From positions 14,920,022 to 14,984,021 of the forward strand of contig CM051020.1 of the NCBI GenBank assembly GCA_027704905.1: a stretch of 64,000 nt of DNA. Reading direction: 5' to 3'. The number at the start of each line of letters is the position of its first letter. Position 1 is the stretch's first letter. The translations under genes were made by a program, and so were the position numbers. The DNA is from Muraenolepis orangiensis. Taxonomy: Eukaryota; Chordata; Actinopteri; Gadiformes; Muraenolepididae. Positions 13,636 to 25,680 of this stretch are shown here, one piece after another. The notes beneath the pieces are model-generated. The model did no database searches. It was not told where the DNA came from and saw only the letters and a program-made list of their open reading frames with translations.

Positions 13636-14060
13636 GGATTGTGTAGCTGGTCTATGGGTGTACCTGGTCTGTCTAGTTGTAGCTAGTTTATGGGTGTAGT
13701 GTCTGCCTTAAGGTGTAGCTGGTCTGCCTATGGGTGTAGCTGGTCTGTCTATGGGTGTCGCTATTCTTTCTGGGTATAGCTGATCTTTCTGGGTATAGCT
13801 GGTCTGTCTTTGGGTGTAGCTGGTTTGTCTGTGGGTTTAGCTGGTCTGCCTTTGGGTATAGAAGGGGGTAGCTGGTCTGTCTGGGCGTAACTGGTTTGTC
13901 TGGGCGTAGCTGGTTGGGGGGTAGCTGGTCTGTCTGGGCGTAACTGGTTTGGGGGTAGCTGGTCTGTCTGGGCGTAGCTGGTCTGTCTGGGCGTAGCTGG
14001 TCTGTCTGGGCGTAGCTGGTCTGTCTGGGCGTAGCTGGTCTGTCTGGGCGTAGCAGCTAC
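13636..14060. repeat. 19-bp minisatellite (GTAGCTGGTCTGTCTGGGC)
   Basis: About 20 copies, diverged at the left and nearly identical at 13960-14055. The minus-strand Pro/Thr/Gln-rich ORFs are repeat translations. Confidence 0.93.
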
Positions 14061-15239
14061 CGTCTGCTCCTCTAATAACAGTACTTTGGGGGAGGATGTT
14101 GTGGTTAAATCGGAGGTAGCCGACATGGTTAAAATAAGACAAGAACGACTTCTGAAATAATACATGAAATAAAGCAGACAAATGTGTGAATTCACATGAA
14201 GGACGTGCTTACCGGTTCAGTCCACCATGAGTGAATGTGAGAGAGCTGAGGAAAAGGTTAAGATAACGTTCGAACATTATGTGTTACTACCAATCTCTGC
14301 TACCGGATACACATTGTGTGGTTGGATTTCGATGTTCACAAACTCTTGGGCAGTTAAATCCTTTCCCAGACGACTGGTCACTAAAGAATCGGGTCCTACT
14401 CATGATCGTTTAATTTCCTTGGGTTAATTTACTTCTCTTGAAATATAGAAGGGCCAATGAACCCAAAATGATATCCAGTATATATATTTTATTTTTATTT
14501 TAAAAGTGGTAATGTCTAAGATCTTCAACGTAGTAATCTGTAAAGTAGTAGTAAAGTTTACATTTTGTCACCGTTACTAAAAAAAAAGTCTTTATTTTCG
14601 AAGTGCCTCAGAAAAGGGACAGTTCCACATGCCACTGAAAATTCGGAAATTCAATTACTTAATATATATTTCATGGGATTTCATTTCCTGGTGGGAAAAC
14701 ACAAGCTTCAGTGATGGAATGTTTTATTGAATAACTTTGGATGTGAGTATTTATTTAGTTTTACAACGGTAACTGGAGCTGCATTAATTGCCCAACTATC
14801 TCTTGATTGACAAAATACAAAATTGATATAAGAATATTAGATTCAAACCAATGAAAGAGTTGAGGCAGAAGGCCGTCGGAGTTGATTAAACAGACTATAG
14901 TCTGTCCATCGCTCTGCAGACACCATTAGGAGCTAGCCGGCGCTAGGCTAACCGTCTCAACATCTAAGCTAATTATCTCCATGGGGAATCCCATTGATTT
15001 CCTTAAGGAGGACGTTGTTATCGGACAGCGACGGCCTGCGGATGAACAAAGAGCCTCTTAGAGGTTAGCCTATCCCTTTACAACGCCACAGCCTCTCTCT
15101 AGGAACAAAGACACACTTAGTTGAGTTGATTGGCTGCTTTACAGACACATGGACCTTATGTTACCAGCCAGGTTTGTAATGTAGCCTCTCCTCTCTCTCT
15201 CACCTCCCACGGTGAATTAAAGATACAAGATACACAACA
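14061..15239. other. Intergenic sequence, nothing recognised
   Basis: No ORF longer than about 66 codons, no recognisable transposon end. AT-rich around 14460-14850. Confidence 0.5.
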
Positions 15240-16012
15240 TATTTACTCGACTACTGCAACTCTCTCCTGGCGGGACTCCCCGCCTCTGCAACCACCCCCT
15301 CCAACGCATCCAGAACGCAGCAGCACACCTGGTATTCAACCTACCGAAATTCTCCCACGTGACCCCTCTCTTCCGCGATCTCCACTGGCTTCCGGTAAAT
15401 GCTCGCATCAAGTTCAAGACTCTGGTACTGACCTTCAGGGCAGTCAATGGAACTGCCCCAACCTACCTCCAAACGTTGGTCAAGCCCTACATCCCAGCCA
15501 GAGCGCTCCGCTCAACTTCTGCCAGGCGACTTGTTCGACCTTTACTGAAGACAACCAAGCATCGTTCTTCCAAGACCCAGCTCTTCAGGGCTCTGGCTCC
15601 ACAGTGGTGGAATGAACTCCCGTGTCATGTCAGGACGGCAGAGTCCCTCGCTAGCATCCACAAGAGACTCAAGACCCACCTGTTCAGAGTCCACCTGGAC
15701 TCTCCATGAACCCTCCATCTCCTTTGTGAACCCCTAACTTGCTTAAGTCCTGACATTAATAGCTCTTAGCATGTTGTATATTCTAGCAAGTGTATATCCT
15801 TATTGTTGATAACATGCTCTTATCACAGCTACTTAAGCAGGTGACCTGGCAGTACCAAATTGTGTTATTCATCTTGTTAATATGAACGCTTGTGAACTGC
15901 TCTATTTTTATGTTGGCGTACCTCAGCGTTATGCTATGGTCTACTTCAACAAATGTACTCCTTGTAAGTCGCTTTGGATAAAAGCGTCGGCCAAATGTCC
16001 TAAATGTAAATA
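15240..16012 (+). mobile_element. L2-like non-LTR retrotransposon, 5'-truncated 3' end
   Basis: Translation of 15250-15709 gives the C-terminal end of an L2-type ORF2: an LDYCNSLLAGLP motif, then (one frameshift later) a DLHWLPVNARIKFKTL block, and KTHLFRVHLDSP before the stop at 15707. The 3' UTR ends with TCGCTTTGGATAAAAGCGTC (about 15969-15988), the tail shared by many fish L2 elements and SINEs. A matching tail in reverse orientation is at 46246-46295. The copy lacks the endonuclease and most of the reverse transcriptase and is dead. Confidence 0.85.
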
Positions 16013-16072
16013 TTTATTGGCCATTTGCAACAAGTACAATGGAATGCTTACTCCACATTCCCAAAACAATAC
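16013..16072 (-). mobile_element. CR1/Rex1-like 3' tail, left part (split by gypsy element)
   Basis: In reverse complement this matches 39345-39405, the 3' UTR of the Rex1-like copy (GGAGTAAGCATTCCA and GTACTTGT blocks). Its continuation is found only beyond the gypsy element, at 20751. Confidence 0.8.
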
Positions 16073-16268
16073 TGTTGTAATGTATATGATATCTGTTTTG
16101 TGTTACACCACTAGGGGGAGCTCTAGTATAAAAGACCACCAGTATTGCACTTCTGCTGCTTCCGTATTGACAAGTGAACTCATGTACATGCTACCAGCTT
16201 TTCGATATAAAACAAACAAGTCTATACTGCACTCTTTTGTGGTCCGTATCATTGCTCAAGTTACTACA
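16073..16268 (+). repeat. Gypsy 5' LTR
   Basis: Begins TGTTGTAATG and ends TTACTACA, so it has the canonical TG...CA termini. A TATA box (TATAAAAG) at 16127-16134 would drive transcription. It is identical to the 3' LTR apart from one indel. Confidence 0.96.
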
Positions 16269-16295
16269 TATTTTGGCGACGAGGTAAACTGGAAG
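16269..16295 (+). other. Probable gypsy primer-binding site region
   Basis: TTTTGGCGACGAGGT starts four bases after the 5' LTR, where a tRNA 3' end would prime minus-strand DNA synthesis. The tRNA identity was not determined. Confidence 0.5.
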
Positions 16296-16381
16296 AGTTT
16301 TTCTTTACATTTCGTTTTGTTTGTTAGTGTTAGCTAAAAAAACAGTGTGCAAACTAGCAAGAGGGCTAAGCGGCTATCTTC

Positions 16382-19300
16382 ATGAGTGAAAACGGTGAAG
16401 AGGAGCGTGTAGACGAGATAAACGGAGTGCCGGTGGCGGAAGGAGAGCCACGAGTTCAGATGGCCACGTTTGGAACGATCGGAGAATTTGTGGAGGGGGA
16501 CGAGGACTGGACGGAGTACGAGGAAAGGTTGGGACACTTTTTCACGGCAAATGGAGTTACAGAAGAAGCTAAACAGCGTTCGATTCTCCTGAGTGTGTGC
16601 GGGGCAAGGACCTACAAACTGATACGGAACTTATCCACGCCAAGGAAACCGGGGGAAATTCCATATGCTGACCTGGTCAAGCTCGTCGGGAACCACCACA
16701 ACCCAAGGCCTTCGGTAATTGTACAGCGTTTCAAATTCCACAGCCATTTTAGGAAGTCAGGTCAGTCTGTAGCGAACTTTGTTGCAGAATTAAGGCAGTT
16801 TTCAGAACACTGGAGTTTGGGGCAGTCTTAGATGACATGCTCCGCGACAGATTAGTGTGCGGCATTAATAATGACGCCATTCAGCGCCGTTTGCTGGGAG
16901 AAACTCCACCATTGACATTCAAAAAGGCACTTGAAACTTCTCAAGGAATGGAGATGGCGGCAAATCATGCAAAGGACATTCAAAAGGGTCAGCTAGGATC
17001 TCAATCTGTGGCTGTGCACCATGTACATAGAGAGGCTGTAAAATCAGCAAGGAGTGTTGAATGTTTTAGGTGTGGAGGGGCACACTACGCAAATAATTGC
17101 ACATTTCTAGAAGCTGTTTGCCATACCTGTAATAACAAGGGGCACCTATCGAAAAAGTGCAGGAGTGCTAAAAATAAGCCTAAAAATGAGAAATGGAGAG
17201 GCCAGAAAAATCCAGCACCCACACATTACCTTGATGAAGATGAAGGAGATGCAGCCTGTGCGTTCAACATGTTTGCTGTGGATACCAACGAAGAACCACC
17301 TATGCCCTACTATGCCACCCTGACTGTGGAAGGAAAGGACATAAAGTTTGAAATTGATTCGGGGGCTACAGCATCGGTCATCAGTGAGGAGACCTACAGG
17401 AAGACATGGGGACACAAGCCATCTCCTGTTAAGCCATCAACCCTCAGACTTAGGACATATACAGGTCAGGCTATACCTCATCTGGGGGTGTTAAATGCAA
17501 ACATTTCAGCTGCAGGTCAGAGGGCTCAAGGCAGATTTGTAATAGCCAAGGGTGGGGGCCCTAGTTTATTGGGTCGTGACTGGCTTCGTAAAATTAAGCT
17601 GAATTGGCATGATATCAAGTATGCTAACACTACAGAAGACATTCTGCAGCGCTACAGTGATGTGTTCAGGGAAGAACTAGGCACACTTAAGGGCATGACT
17701 GTGAAGCTCCATGTTGACCCTGAGGCAGTGCCACGTTTCTTCAAGCCCAGAGTGGTGCCCTATGCCATGAAGAGCAAAGTGGAGGAAGAGCTGGAGCGGT
17801 TGCAGGAGCTGGGCATCGTGGAACCTGTTCAGTTTTCAAGGTGGGCAGCACCCATCGTGCCTGTTCTGAAGCCAGATGGAACCGTACGGATTTGTGGAGA
17901 CTACAAGTTGACCGTGAACCAGGTCTCAAAGCTAGAAGAGTATCCGTTGCCACGGGTGGATGACCTGTTTGCGACGCTGGCGGGAGGTAAGCTGTTCACG
18001 AAGCTTGATATGAGCCACGCTTACCAGCAGTTACTTTTAGATGAGGATTCGAAACAATATGTCACTGTAAATACACACAAGGATTATTCAAGTACAACCG
18101 ACTAGTGTTCGGAGTGGCGTCCAGCCCTGCCATTTTCCAAAGGACAATGGACACACTTTTGCAAGGCATTCCACAGGTAGCTGTGTACTTGGATGATATA
18201 CTAATCACAGGGCCGACTGAGGCTAGGCACCTTGAAAACCTAGAGCAGGTGCTAAAGAGACTCTCAGAGGCAGGGCTACGCCTGAAACGTGAGAAGTGTG
18301 TGTTCATGGCAGAAAAAGTGACTTATCTGGGGCATATGATCACTGCAGAGGGGCTCCATCCATTAGAGGACAAAGTGCGGGCTATTAAGGAAGCTCCAAG
18401 CCCTAAGAACGTCACAGAACTCCGCTCATTCCTGGGTATGGTTAATTACTACGGGAAATTCCTGCAGGATCTCTCAAAAGTGTTATCTCCATTGTACAAG
18501 CTGCTGCACAATGAGACAAAGTGGCAGTGGTGCGCGGAGCAGGAGAAAGCATTTAAAGAAGTGAAAGAACTCCTACATTCAGCAAAGCTGCTGGTGCACT
18601 ATGATCCAGAAAAAGAGATGGTGCTCTCATGTGATGCCTCCCCCTATGGTGTGGGGGCAGTCCTCTCCCATGTCATGGAAGATGGATCCGAGAGACCAGT
18701 GGGATTTGCCTCAAGGACGCTGACGGCTGCAGAGAAAGGTTACTCACAGTTAGACAAAGAGGGGCTAGCTGTGGTTTTTGCAGTAAAGCGTTTTCATCAG
18801 TATATATATGGCCGTGTGTTCAAGATCTACACCGACCATAAACCACTGATGAGCCTTTTCAGTGAGACGCGCTGTATTCCTCCGCTAGCGTCAGCAAGAA
18901 TCCAACGGTGGGCACTCATCTTGTCAGCCTACCAGTACACCATTCAGTACAGAGCAGGGAGGGACAACGCAAATGCTGATGCATTGAGTCGCCTGCCATT
19001 GCTGGAGATGCCTGCCTCTACCTTTGTGCCGCCAGAGACTGTGTTTTCATTGGAACAGTTGTCACAGACACCTGTAAAGGCAGCCCAAGTCAAGCAGTGG
19101 ACAGAGAGAGACCCAGTGCTGTCCAAAGTTAAGATGTACCTGCTACAGGGCTGGCCCAGTGTGGTTGTCAGTGAGGAACTGAAACCGTACACCAAACGCA
19201 AGACAGAACTCAGCCTACAGGATGGCTGCATTTTCTGGGGTGCAAGGGTAGTCGTCCCTCCCCCAGGTCGCTCACAGATTGTGGAAGAGATACATGAGAC

Positions 19301-20443
19301 CCATCCAGGTGTGTCGCGAATGAAGAGCCTGGCAAGGTCCTATGTCTGGTGGCCCAAGATGGATTTAGATCTGGAGAACAAGGTGAGAGCATGCACACAA
19401 TGCCAGTCTAATCAGCACATGTCACCACCAGCCCCATTGCATCCATGGGAGTGGCCAGACCACCCCTGGTCTAGACTACATCTGGACTTTGCTGGTCCGT
19501 TCATGGGGAGATGTTTCTCATAATGGTGGATGCCCACTCGAAGTGGATAGAATCACACATCATGAGCAACATAACAGCACCCACAACCATAGACCAGCTC
19601 AGACAAGTTTTTGCAATCCATGGGTTGCCTGACAGTGTAGTTACGGATAATGGTCCAACTTTCACCAGTGAGCTGTTTGGTGAGTTTATGAAACAGAATG
19701 GAATTAGGCATGTTCGTACTGCTCCTTTCCACCCAGCCTCGAATGGATTGGCAGAGCGAGCTGTCCAGACGGTGAAGGAGGGTCTGAAGCGAATGAAAGG
19801 TGACTCTCTAAAAACCAGGCTTTCCCGTTTCCTTTTTAAATACCGCCTGACTCCACAGACCACCACTGGACGTTCTCCAGCAGAGATGTTGATGGGGCGT
19901 AGGCCTAAGTCAAAGCTGGACCTGCTGCGTCCAGACATCAAGGCCATGGTGGTGAGAAAGCAGGAAAAGCAGAAGGAGGGACATGATCAACATGCACGAG
20001 AGAGATCGCTGAAACCGGGTAATATAATCTATATGAGAAATTTCAGCAATAACTATAATCAGAAATGGCTACCGGGTGTTATCCTGACGCAGAGGGGTCC
20101 TCTCTCATATGTTGTTGAACTAACTGATGGACGAGTGTTTCGCAGACATCAAGACCACATCCGCTTGCGTCATGACACAGGCCCAGAGATCGTCAGTACC
20201 TCAGAGTTTCCCCTGGTGAGCCAGACTACTGTGGGAGTATCACCAGAGGAAAGGTCACCCGGGGAAGAGTCTGCACCCCTGGTAGAGGAGGAACAGTTGA
20301 CTATGGACCCACAGACACCTCCTGTGGACCTGGCACCTGAACCACCCAAAACACCTACACCAGCAGTTCCATCTACAGCACCGGAGATCGTACGCAGGTC
20401 ACAGCGTGTTCGAAGACCTCCTGACAGACTGATTCTTAGTTAG
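16382..20443 (+). pseudogene. Gypsy gag-pol polyprotein with three frameshifts
   Basis: The start codon at 16382 opens gag (capsid-like). Two CX2CX4HX4C zinc knuckles lie at about 17060-17160, followed without a break by a protease with the DSGA active site (about 17357). Then come reverse transcriptase (YLDDI catalytic motif at about 18188), RNase H (CDAS and TDHKP motifs, 18630-18850) and integrase with an HHCC zinc-binding region (19290-19400) and the D, D, E residues in VDAHSKW, TDNGPT and NGLAER (19527-19760). The frame changes near 16812, 18075 and 19508. Each change equals the loss of one base and none lies at the gag-pol junction, so they are lesions or sequencing errors rather than programmed frameshifting. 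Confidence 0.93.
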
Positions 20444-20539
20444 TCACTTTAAGTGCTAAATTGAAGTAAATTGAATGTGTAGGTGCACATGTGTATAAAA
20501 GAAAATGACAAGTTTATTTGTATTCATGGAATGTTGAAA

Positions 20540-20555
20540 TTTAGTGGGGGAGCAG
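20540..20555 (+). other. Gypsy polypurine tract
   Basis: A purine-rich AGTGGGGGAGCAG ends exactly at the 3' LTR boundary, the expected position for the primer of plus-strand DNA synthesis. Confidence 0.75.
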
Positions 20556-20750
20556 TGTTGTAATGTATATGATATCTGTTTTGTGTTACACCACTAGGGG
20601 GAGCTCTAGTATAAAAGACCACCAGTATTGCACTTCTGCTGCTTCCGTATTGACAAGTGAACTCTGTACATGCTACCAGCTTTTCGATATAAAACAAACA
20701 AGTCTATACTGCACTCTTTTGTGGTCCGTATCATTGCTCAAGTTACTACA
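20556..20750 (+). repeat. Gypsy 3' LTR
   Basis: 195-bp copy of the 5' LTR lacking one base in the GAACTCATGTAC region; followed directly by the AATAC duplication. Confidence 0.96.
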
Positions 20751-20845
20751 AATACCATACAAATAATATATACAATAAAAATGAGCACGAAAAAAACAAC
20801 AAAGTGACTGCTGGATGATATGTACAGGTAATGTTAGCATTAGCG
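20751..20845 (-). mobile_element. CR1/Rex1-like 3' tail, right part
   Basis: In reverse complement it matches 39237-39325 (the GTACATATCAT, AACAGTCACTTTG and TTTATTGTATAT blocks). Together with 16013-16072 it reconstitutes the site into which the gypsy element inserted. Confidence 0.8.
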
Positions 20846-20999
20846 GTTGAGGCCGACCGTAGCCTAGCGGCTATGGTTTGGTCCAAACCTGCAGTCTGAA
20901 GACCTTTCAAAGACCAGAGCTTGTAAAGAAACAGCTGGTAGCCATCGTTCCTTCCATCAATCAAGATGGTATCAGTCTCTATGCACCATTTCCACTATG

Positions 21000-21165
21000 G
21001 GGCGGCAGTAGCGGGTTGTATGGCAACCCCTCGTGGTTGCTGGTTCGATCCCCAGGCTCCTCCTCCTAGCCGAGTGTTGTGTCACTGAGCAAGACACCGT
21101 AACTGCTCCTGACCAGCTGGCTGTCTCCTTGCATGGCTGACACCGCCGTTGGTGTATGAATAGTC
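21000..21165 (+). mobile_element. tRNA-derived SINE, diverged and head-deleted
   Basis: Contains the B-box GGTTGCTGGTTCGATCCCC, then GAGCAAGACACCGTAACTG and CTGGCTGTCTCCTTGCATGG. The same series is found in reverse complement in the SINE at 48215-48437. The A-box region is disrupted. Confidence 0.75.
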
Positions 21166-21225
21166 ACCAGAAATCCTAGTCACCAGAAAGTGCATTTCCT
21201 TCCCTATCAAGCCATAATAATATAT

Positions 21226-22125
21226 CAGTGGCGACTGCTCTAGGGCTACAAGGGAAGCCAAGCCTCCTCTAAAATGTAATGAAAAAAGTGTCAATTAAAT
21301 ATGTAATATTGCATAAAGTCTCTTTTCCAAATCAATATTTTGGGCTATAACGTGTTCAACTTCACGGCTAGTTCGTTCAGCAGTAATTTCTCGCAGATCG
21401 TTTTAGTTTAACGTGATTTATTTCCCATAGAAGCCTCTGGGAGGACAACCCATTAAAATGCATTGAAGCTGTGTCTCTGGGGTTCAATGGCACTTCCGAA
21501 TACCGTGCTCTGTTTCAGTTACAGCAAAGCTAGAACTTTATTGGACAATAGGCTTTTAAAACATCATGTCCGGACGCCCGGCTCCACAGGGAGTCAATGG
21601 ACAGGGAGGTTGGACCGGACGCTGGGCTGCTGTATGATGATTGGAGGAACTCTCAAAAGGGCGGGACGTCCATCTTGACTCACTTTAAAATGATACTGGG
21701 CGTCGGAGGAATTCAACCTCAGTCCCTACAGTGTTTTGGCAAGTTAAGTCATGAGACAAGCTGCTGCTCATTCTGTGTTTTTTGCTAGCGAAATACTGTT
21801 TCTAAGTACATCTGTAAATAAAATAGTTTGTTACTTGTTACTTTAGTTTGTTACTTTTGTTTCAGTTTAGTAAAAGTTGTTTATTTGAAGCTAGGTTCAG
21901 GGCAACAGGGGGAAGTTGTGTGATTTCTTAACTAAAGACATTTAGTTTAAAAAGGATAAAGTAATGTCTCAGCTATACAAGCTGATGTCTTTAGCTGCAA
22001 CAATTGGAGCTACATCAGCAGGTGGAGAGAGGAGCTTCTCCTGCTTAAATGTAATAATGGACACATTTTATGAAGTAGGCCTAATCTTTTGCTTCCCCCA
22101 TTTCAAAGACCACCAGCCGCCACTG
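21226..22125 (+). mobile_element. hAT DNA transposon relic
   Basis: The ends are inverted: CAGTGGCGACTG at 21226 and the reverse complement of CAGTGGCGGCTG ending at 22125. Flanks are AT-rich and resemble each other, but I cannot define a clean 8-bp duplication. The only coding remnant is a short C-terminal transposase piece at 21964-22060 (YKLMSLAATIGATSAGGERSFS), a hAT C-terminal signature of the kind seen in ZMYM1-like transposases. The remainder is deleted. Confidence 0.7.
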
Positions 22126-22613
22126 TATAATATAAACATACATATACACATACTACTATTACAATAAGGTCATTCAGGTAGGCAAGAGAACTACTAGTCA
22201 CTAGAAGTCAGAAGTGCCTTCAGGCACGATGTTCGTGCCACTCGGGTAAACAGGACAATAAGTTGACTTCCTAGATTTTGAGACAATCCTGGACTTTTTC
22301 CTCAAGGTTTCTTCCCTCTGAGTTGGAAGTGTGTCCTCTTGTGGTTTAAAGGGTTTAGGGTGGGTGTCATCCTGTGGTTCTTTTGAGGCTGTCACTGTTT
22401 ATTAGAAGGACCATACTAGTAAAACATACTTGACTTCCTTTGCAGTGCTACGACAAAGCTTGTACCAACGTTTTTGTTCTGGCCCGGTTCTCCACAGACA
22501 AAACCCATTTAAAGGGAATGAAAGAAGAGATTGAGTCACGAGGATGACTTTTATACTTTCAAACACTCTATAATCCTAAAGGGGAACAGTCACGCTTGGC
22601 TATTTTCTAATAT

Positions 22614-22656
<43 letters not shown>

Positions 22657-23039
22657 TGTGCGTGCGTGCGTATGCACCACGGTCTCGGCTCTGCGAAGTG
22701 TGACCATTCTTTAAATAAACGTTGGCCGTAGTGAAATGGAGACATTTATTATCACAGGGAGGAGGAACATCTCTCTGACCCTCATGCCCTCCAATGTGTG
22801 CTGCTTTTAGCTCGGGTTGATGAGGTGGAAAAACTGTTCAGTGGGAAAAGTAGTTCTGTCTTTCTTTCTCACTTTCTCTCTCGCCCTCTCCCTCTCAAGT
22901 TCTGTCTCTCGCTCTCTCTTGATGGCAATCAGTGGCTCTGGAGGTGAGGGAGGAGGTGGAGTAGAGTTGGCGGGGAGGAAATGGGTGAGGTTGAGGTGGG
23001 AGGGATTGGAGGAGGTGAGATATGGGATGGGATGACGTG
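22126..23039. other. Intergenic sequence with simple repeats
   Basis: Holds a GCCTTCAGGCACGATGTTCGTGCC hairpin-like stretch (22214-22238) and a (TG)n run at 22615-22653. A pyrimidine-rich stretch lies at about 22855-22920. No gene is recognised. Confidence 0.5.
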
Positions 23040-23172
23040 GGGTTGAGGGGTCCAGGACAGCTCAGGTGTCAAGTCCTTAACCACTGGGACTGAGGAGGAG
23101 GTTGAGGAGGTGGGGGTCCAGGGCAGCTCAGGTGTCAGGTCTCCACCGCTGGGACTGAGGAGGTGGAGCAGG
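23040..23172. repeat. Two-copy tandem duplication of about 60 bp
   Basis: GGGGTCCAGGRCAGCTCAGG followed by TGTCA, CCAC, TGGGACTGAGGAGG occurs twice in succession. Confidence 0.7.
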
Positions 23173-23724
23173 AGACGAGAGGGGTGGAGGTTTTGGGTGG
23201 GACAATGAATTATTAAAATCCACAGAGCAAGCGATTGTACTTTGCTGTCGGTGTAGTTTGAGAACTCCTTGTTGGTTGTTGGGGTTTGTTTCCCTGAGAG
23301 TTCAACCAGAGTTGTGACTGAAGCGGTAACACAGGAGTCTCCAGAGCTCCAGACTCCCGTCCTGCAGGCCGTCCCCCCACTGCAGCTCCTGCTCTCTGGT
23401 CTACACATTTATCATCTCTGGGCTTCTCCCACAGACCTGCAGGATAACGCCTGGTGTTTCCCCCCCGGCTGTAATTTAGCTTAATAATTGAATACCGACA
23501 TCCGTCAAAACCGCCGCAGCTGAGGTCCTCTGCTCTCAGCAGTACACTTTATCAGAGGGACATTAAGACAAAACACATAGGGGTAATAACGGCATTATTT
23601 CTTTCTGACTGTTTCAAATCTGTTTTTAAAAACCCTGGGAGAAGAATCCCCTCTCCGTCCTGGTGTTCACACTGGGCTGGACTAGATCCTTTTTTTACCT
23701 TACCTGAACATTAACCTAACATTA

Positions 23725-24195
23725 ACCATTTCCAGCCTAACACCTCAACTAACCATCTCTAACCCAACACCTCAACTAACCATCTCTAACCCAACACCTA
23801 AACTAACCATCTCTAACCCAACACCTCAACTAACCCTCTCTAACCCAACACCTCAACTAACCATCTCTAACCTAACACCTAAACTAACCATCTCTAACCT
23901 AACACCTAAACTAACCCTCTCTAACCCAACACCTCAACTAACCCTCTCTAACCCAACACCTCAACTAACCATCTCTAACCCAACACCTCCACTAACCATC
24001 TCTAACCCAACACCTAAGCTAACCATTTCTAACCTAACACCTCAACTAACCATCTCTAACCCAACACCTAAACTAACCATCTCTAACCCAACACCTAAAC
24101 TAACCCTCTCTAACCCAACACCTAAACTAACCATATTTTCACTAACCATCTCTAACCTAAACTAACCATCTCTAACCAAACACCTTTACTAACCT
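23725..24195. repeat. 27-bp minisatellite (AACTAACCATCTCTAACCCA)
   Basis: About 16 copies of a 27-bp unit ending ACACCTC or ACACCTA. It contains CTAACCC but not a telomeric hexamer ladder. Confidence 0.93.
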
Positions 24196-24574
24196 ATTTT
24201 GCAGTCTAACCTGTTTTGCAGTCAAACGCTTCTTAAAAGTAATATCTTTTAAGACTTTTGCAAAAAATGTTTCACCGCCCGGACTACTTCAGTGGTCTCA
24301 TCGGTGAATGATATTATCTTTCACTCGATGTTCGACGAATGAGGAGTTAAATAATAGGCAGGAGGGAGACTCTGTTTAAGTATCACACCACTCTGAAAGC
24401 ACTGGGAGAGCCCAGATATCTTTCCTCAATATCGCTCCTCTGTTGTCTCCTATGTCAGCTCCCTGTCTCTGTACATCCTCTCTCCCTCTCTCCTCTTCTA
24501 GATGCTTTTTTATTTACTGTTGATCTGTAATGTTGGTCTCCATGGAGATGATGCCGAATCTGACCATCTGGCTC

Positions 24575-24722
24575 CCACTGCCAGGGAAGAGGAAGGGGAG
24601 GAGGAGGAGGAGAGGAGAGAGGGGAGGGGAGGGGAGGGAGAGAGAGAAGGGGAGGGGAGGAGAGAAGAGGAGATGAGAGGAGGGAAGGGGAGGGGAGGAG
24701 GGAGGGGAAGGAGAGATAGGTT
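24575..24722. repeat. GGGGA/GGAGA purine tract
   Basis: Low-complexity purine strand; ORFs on both strands are translations of it. Confidence 0.88.
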
Positions 24723-24974
24723 GAAATGCCTTGCAGGTGTTTTGGATCAGCTTGTATTGATTATTGGAGGACTTGGGGTCCTCCTGAGGGTTTAAACGTG
24801 AAAAAATGTGGTTTAACCTATATAAAAGTATCATGAAAGGAAAATAAAAGGTGGATGAAGAATATCTGAAGCCAAACGGTGCCACTGGGGTACACCGTGA
24901 TACAGAAACAAGCCATCTCTTTTACTGAGAAGAGAAGCAGGCAGGAGACAGAAACTCTCCAACGGTTGGCTGTC

Positions 24975-25140
24975 TGTGTCCCCCTTTCTCTCTCCCTCTC
25001 GGTCTGTCTGTTTCTGTCATTCCCCCTCTCTGTCTGTATGTCTGTCTTTCTGTCATTCCCACTCAGTGTCTGGTGTCTGTCATTCCCCCTGTCTGTCTGT
25101 CATTTCCCCGCTCTGTCTGTGTGTATGTCTGTCATTCTCA
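24975..25140. repeat. CTGTCTGT/CATTCCCC pyrimidine repeat
   Basis: Irregular tandem arrangement of TCTGTCTGTCATTCCCCCTC-like units. Confidence 0.8.
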
Positions 25141-25440
25141 CCAGTGAGGACCATAACCATGGTCCATACATAACAACTCTTTCCAGGCACCAACAGTTTT
25201 TCCAGCAGAGCCGTTAGTCAAACATCAGCTGACATCATTCAGTTCCTCCGCCCTGATGTCTGTTTATTACGGCTGAAAACCAAGGTTAGACTTCAAACTC
25301 AACGCTCTGCAGCATGAAGAACAAGGACAAGTTCCCTACAAAGAGTTTCATTCCCGGTAGTCGGAAGCAGAGACTCTTCTGGAAGCTTCTCAAGTTAAAT
25401 AGAACAAGTGCACAACTCTCCTGTGCTCAGTTGGCAAGAT

Positions 25441-25680
25441 GGCCGTATATACCTTGCCTAAATAGGTCTTCACATTAAAAGTACTCTCCTGGCCATAGAT
25501 ACCTAGTAGCATTTACAGGCCTTCACAGTAAAATTACTCTTCTTCAATTGATAAGCTGGCCATAGATATCTGGTAGCATATATAGGCCTTCACAGTAAAA
25601 GTACTCTCCTTCAGTTGACATGGTGGCCATAAATACCTGGTAGCATATTTAGGCCTTCACATTAAAAGTGTTGAGTGTGA
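25441..25680. repeat. 67-bp tandem repeat, about 3.5 copies
   Basis: GGCCATAGATACCTGGTAGC starts recur at 25491, 25558 and 25625 (67-bp spacing). A shortened copy starts at 25441. Confidence 0.85.

Larger units (their letters stand above)
16073..20750 (+). mobile_element. Ty3/gypsy LTR retrotransposon, complete in structure
   Basis: Full-length element with two LTRs (196 and 195 bp), flanked by the 5-bp target duplication AATAC (16068-16072 and 20751-20755). Domain order after the 5' LTR is gag with two zinc knuckles, protease, reverse transcriptase, RNase H and integrase, which is the Ty3/gypsy order. No envelope-like ORF is present. The LTRs differ only by one base present at about 16183 and absent in the 3' copy, which indicates a very recent insertion. 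It sits inside an older CR1/Rex1-like 3' tail. The coding region has three single-base frameshifts, so this copy as sequenced is not autonomous. Confidence 0.96.

Noticed and set aside
15882..16337. 151-codon ORF
   Set aside because: It spans the L2 tail, the Rex1 tail and the gypsy LTR and so is an accidental fusion of element ends.
16800..16840. Programmed frameshift in the gypsy element
   Set aside because: The frame change is inside the capsid region, well before the zinc knuckles and protease, and two more changes of the same kind follow in pol; a programmed site would be at the gag-pol boundary.
23725..24195. CTAACCC motifs suggesting an interstitial telomere
   Set aside because: The period is 27 bp with one CTAACCC per unit; there is no TTAGGG hexamer ladder.
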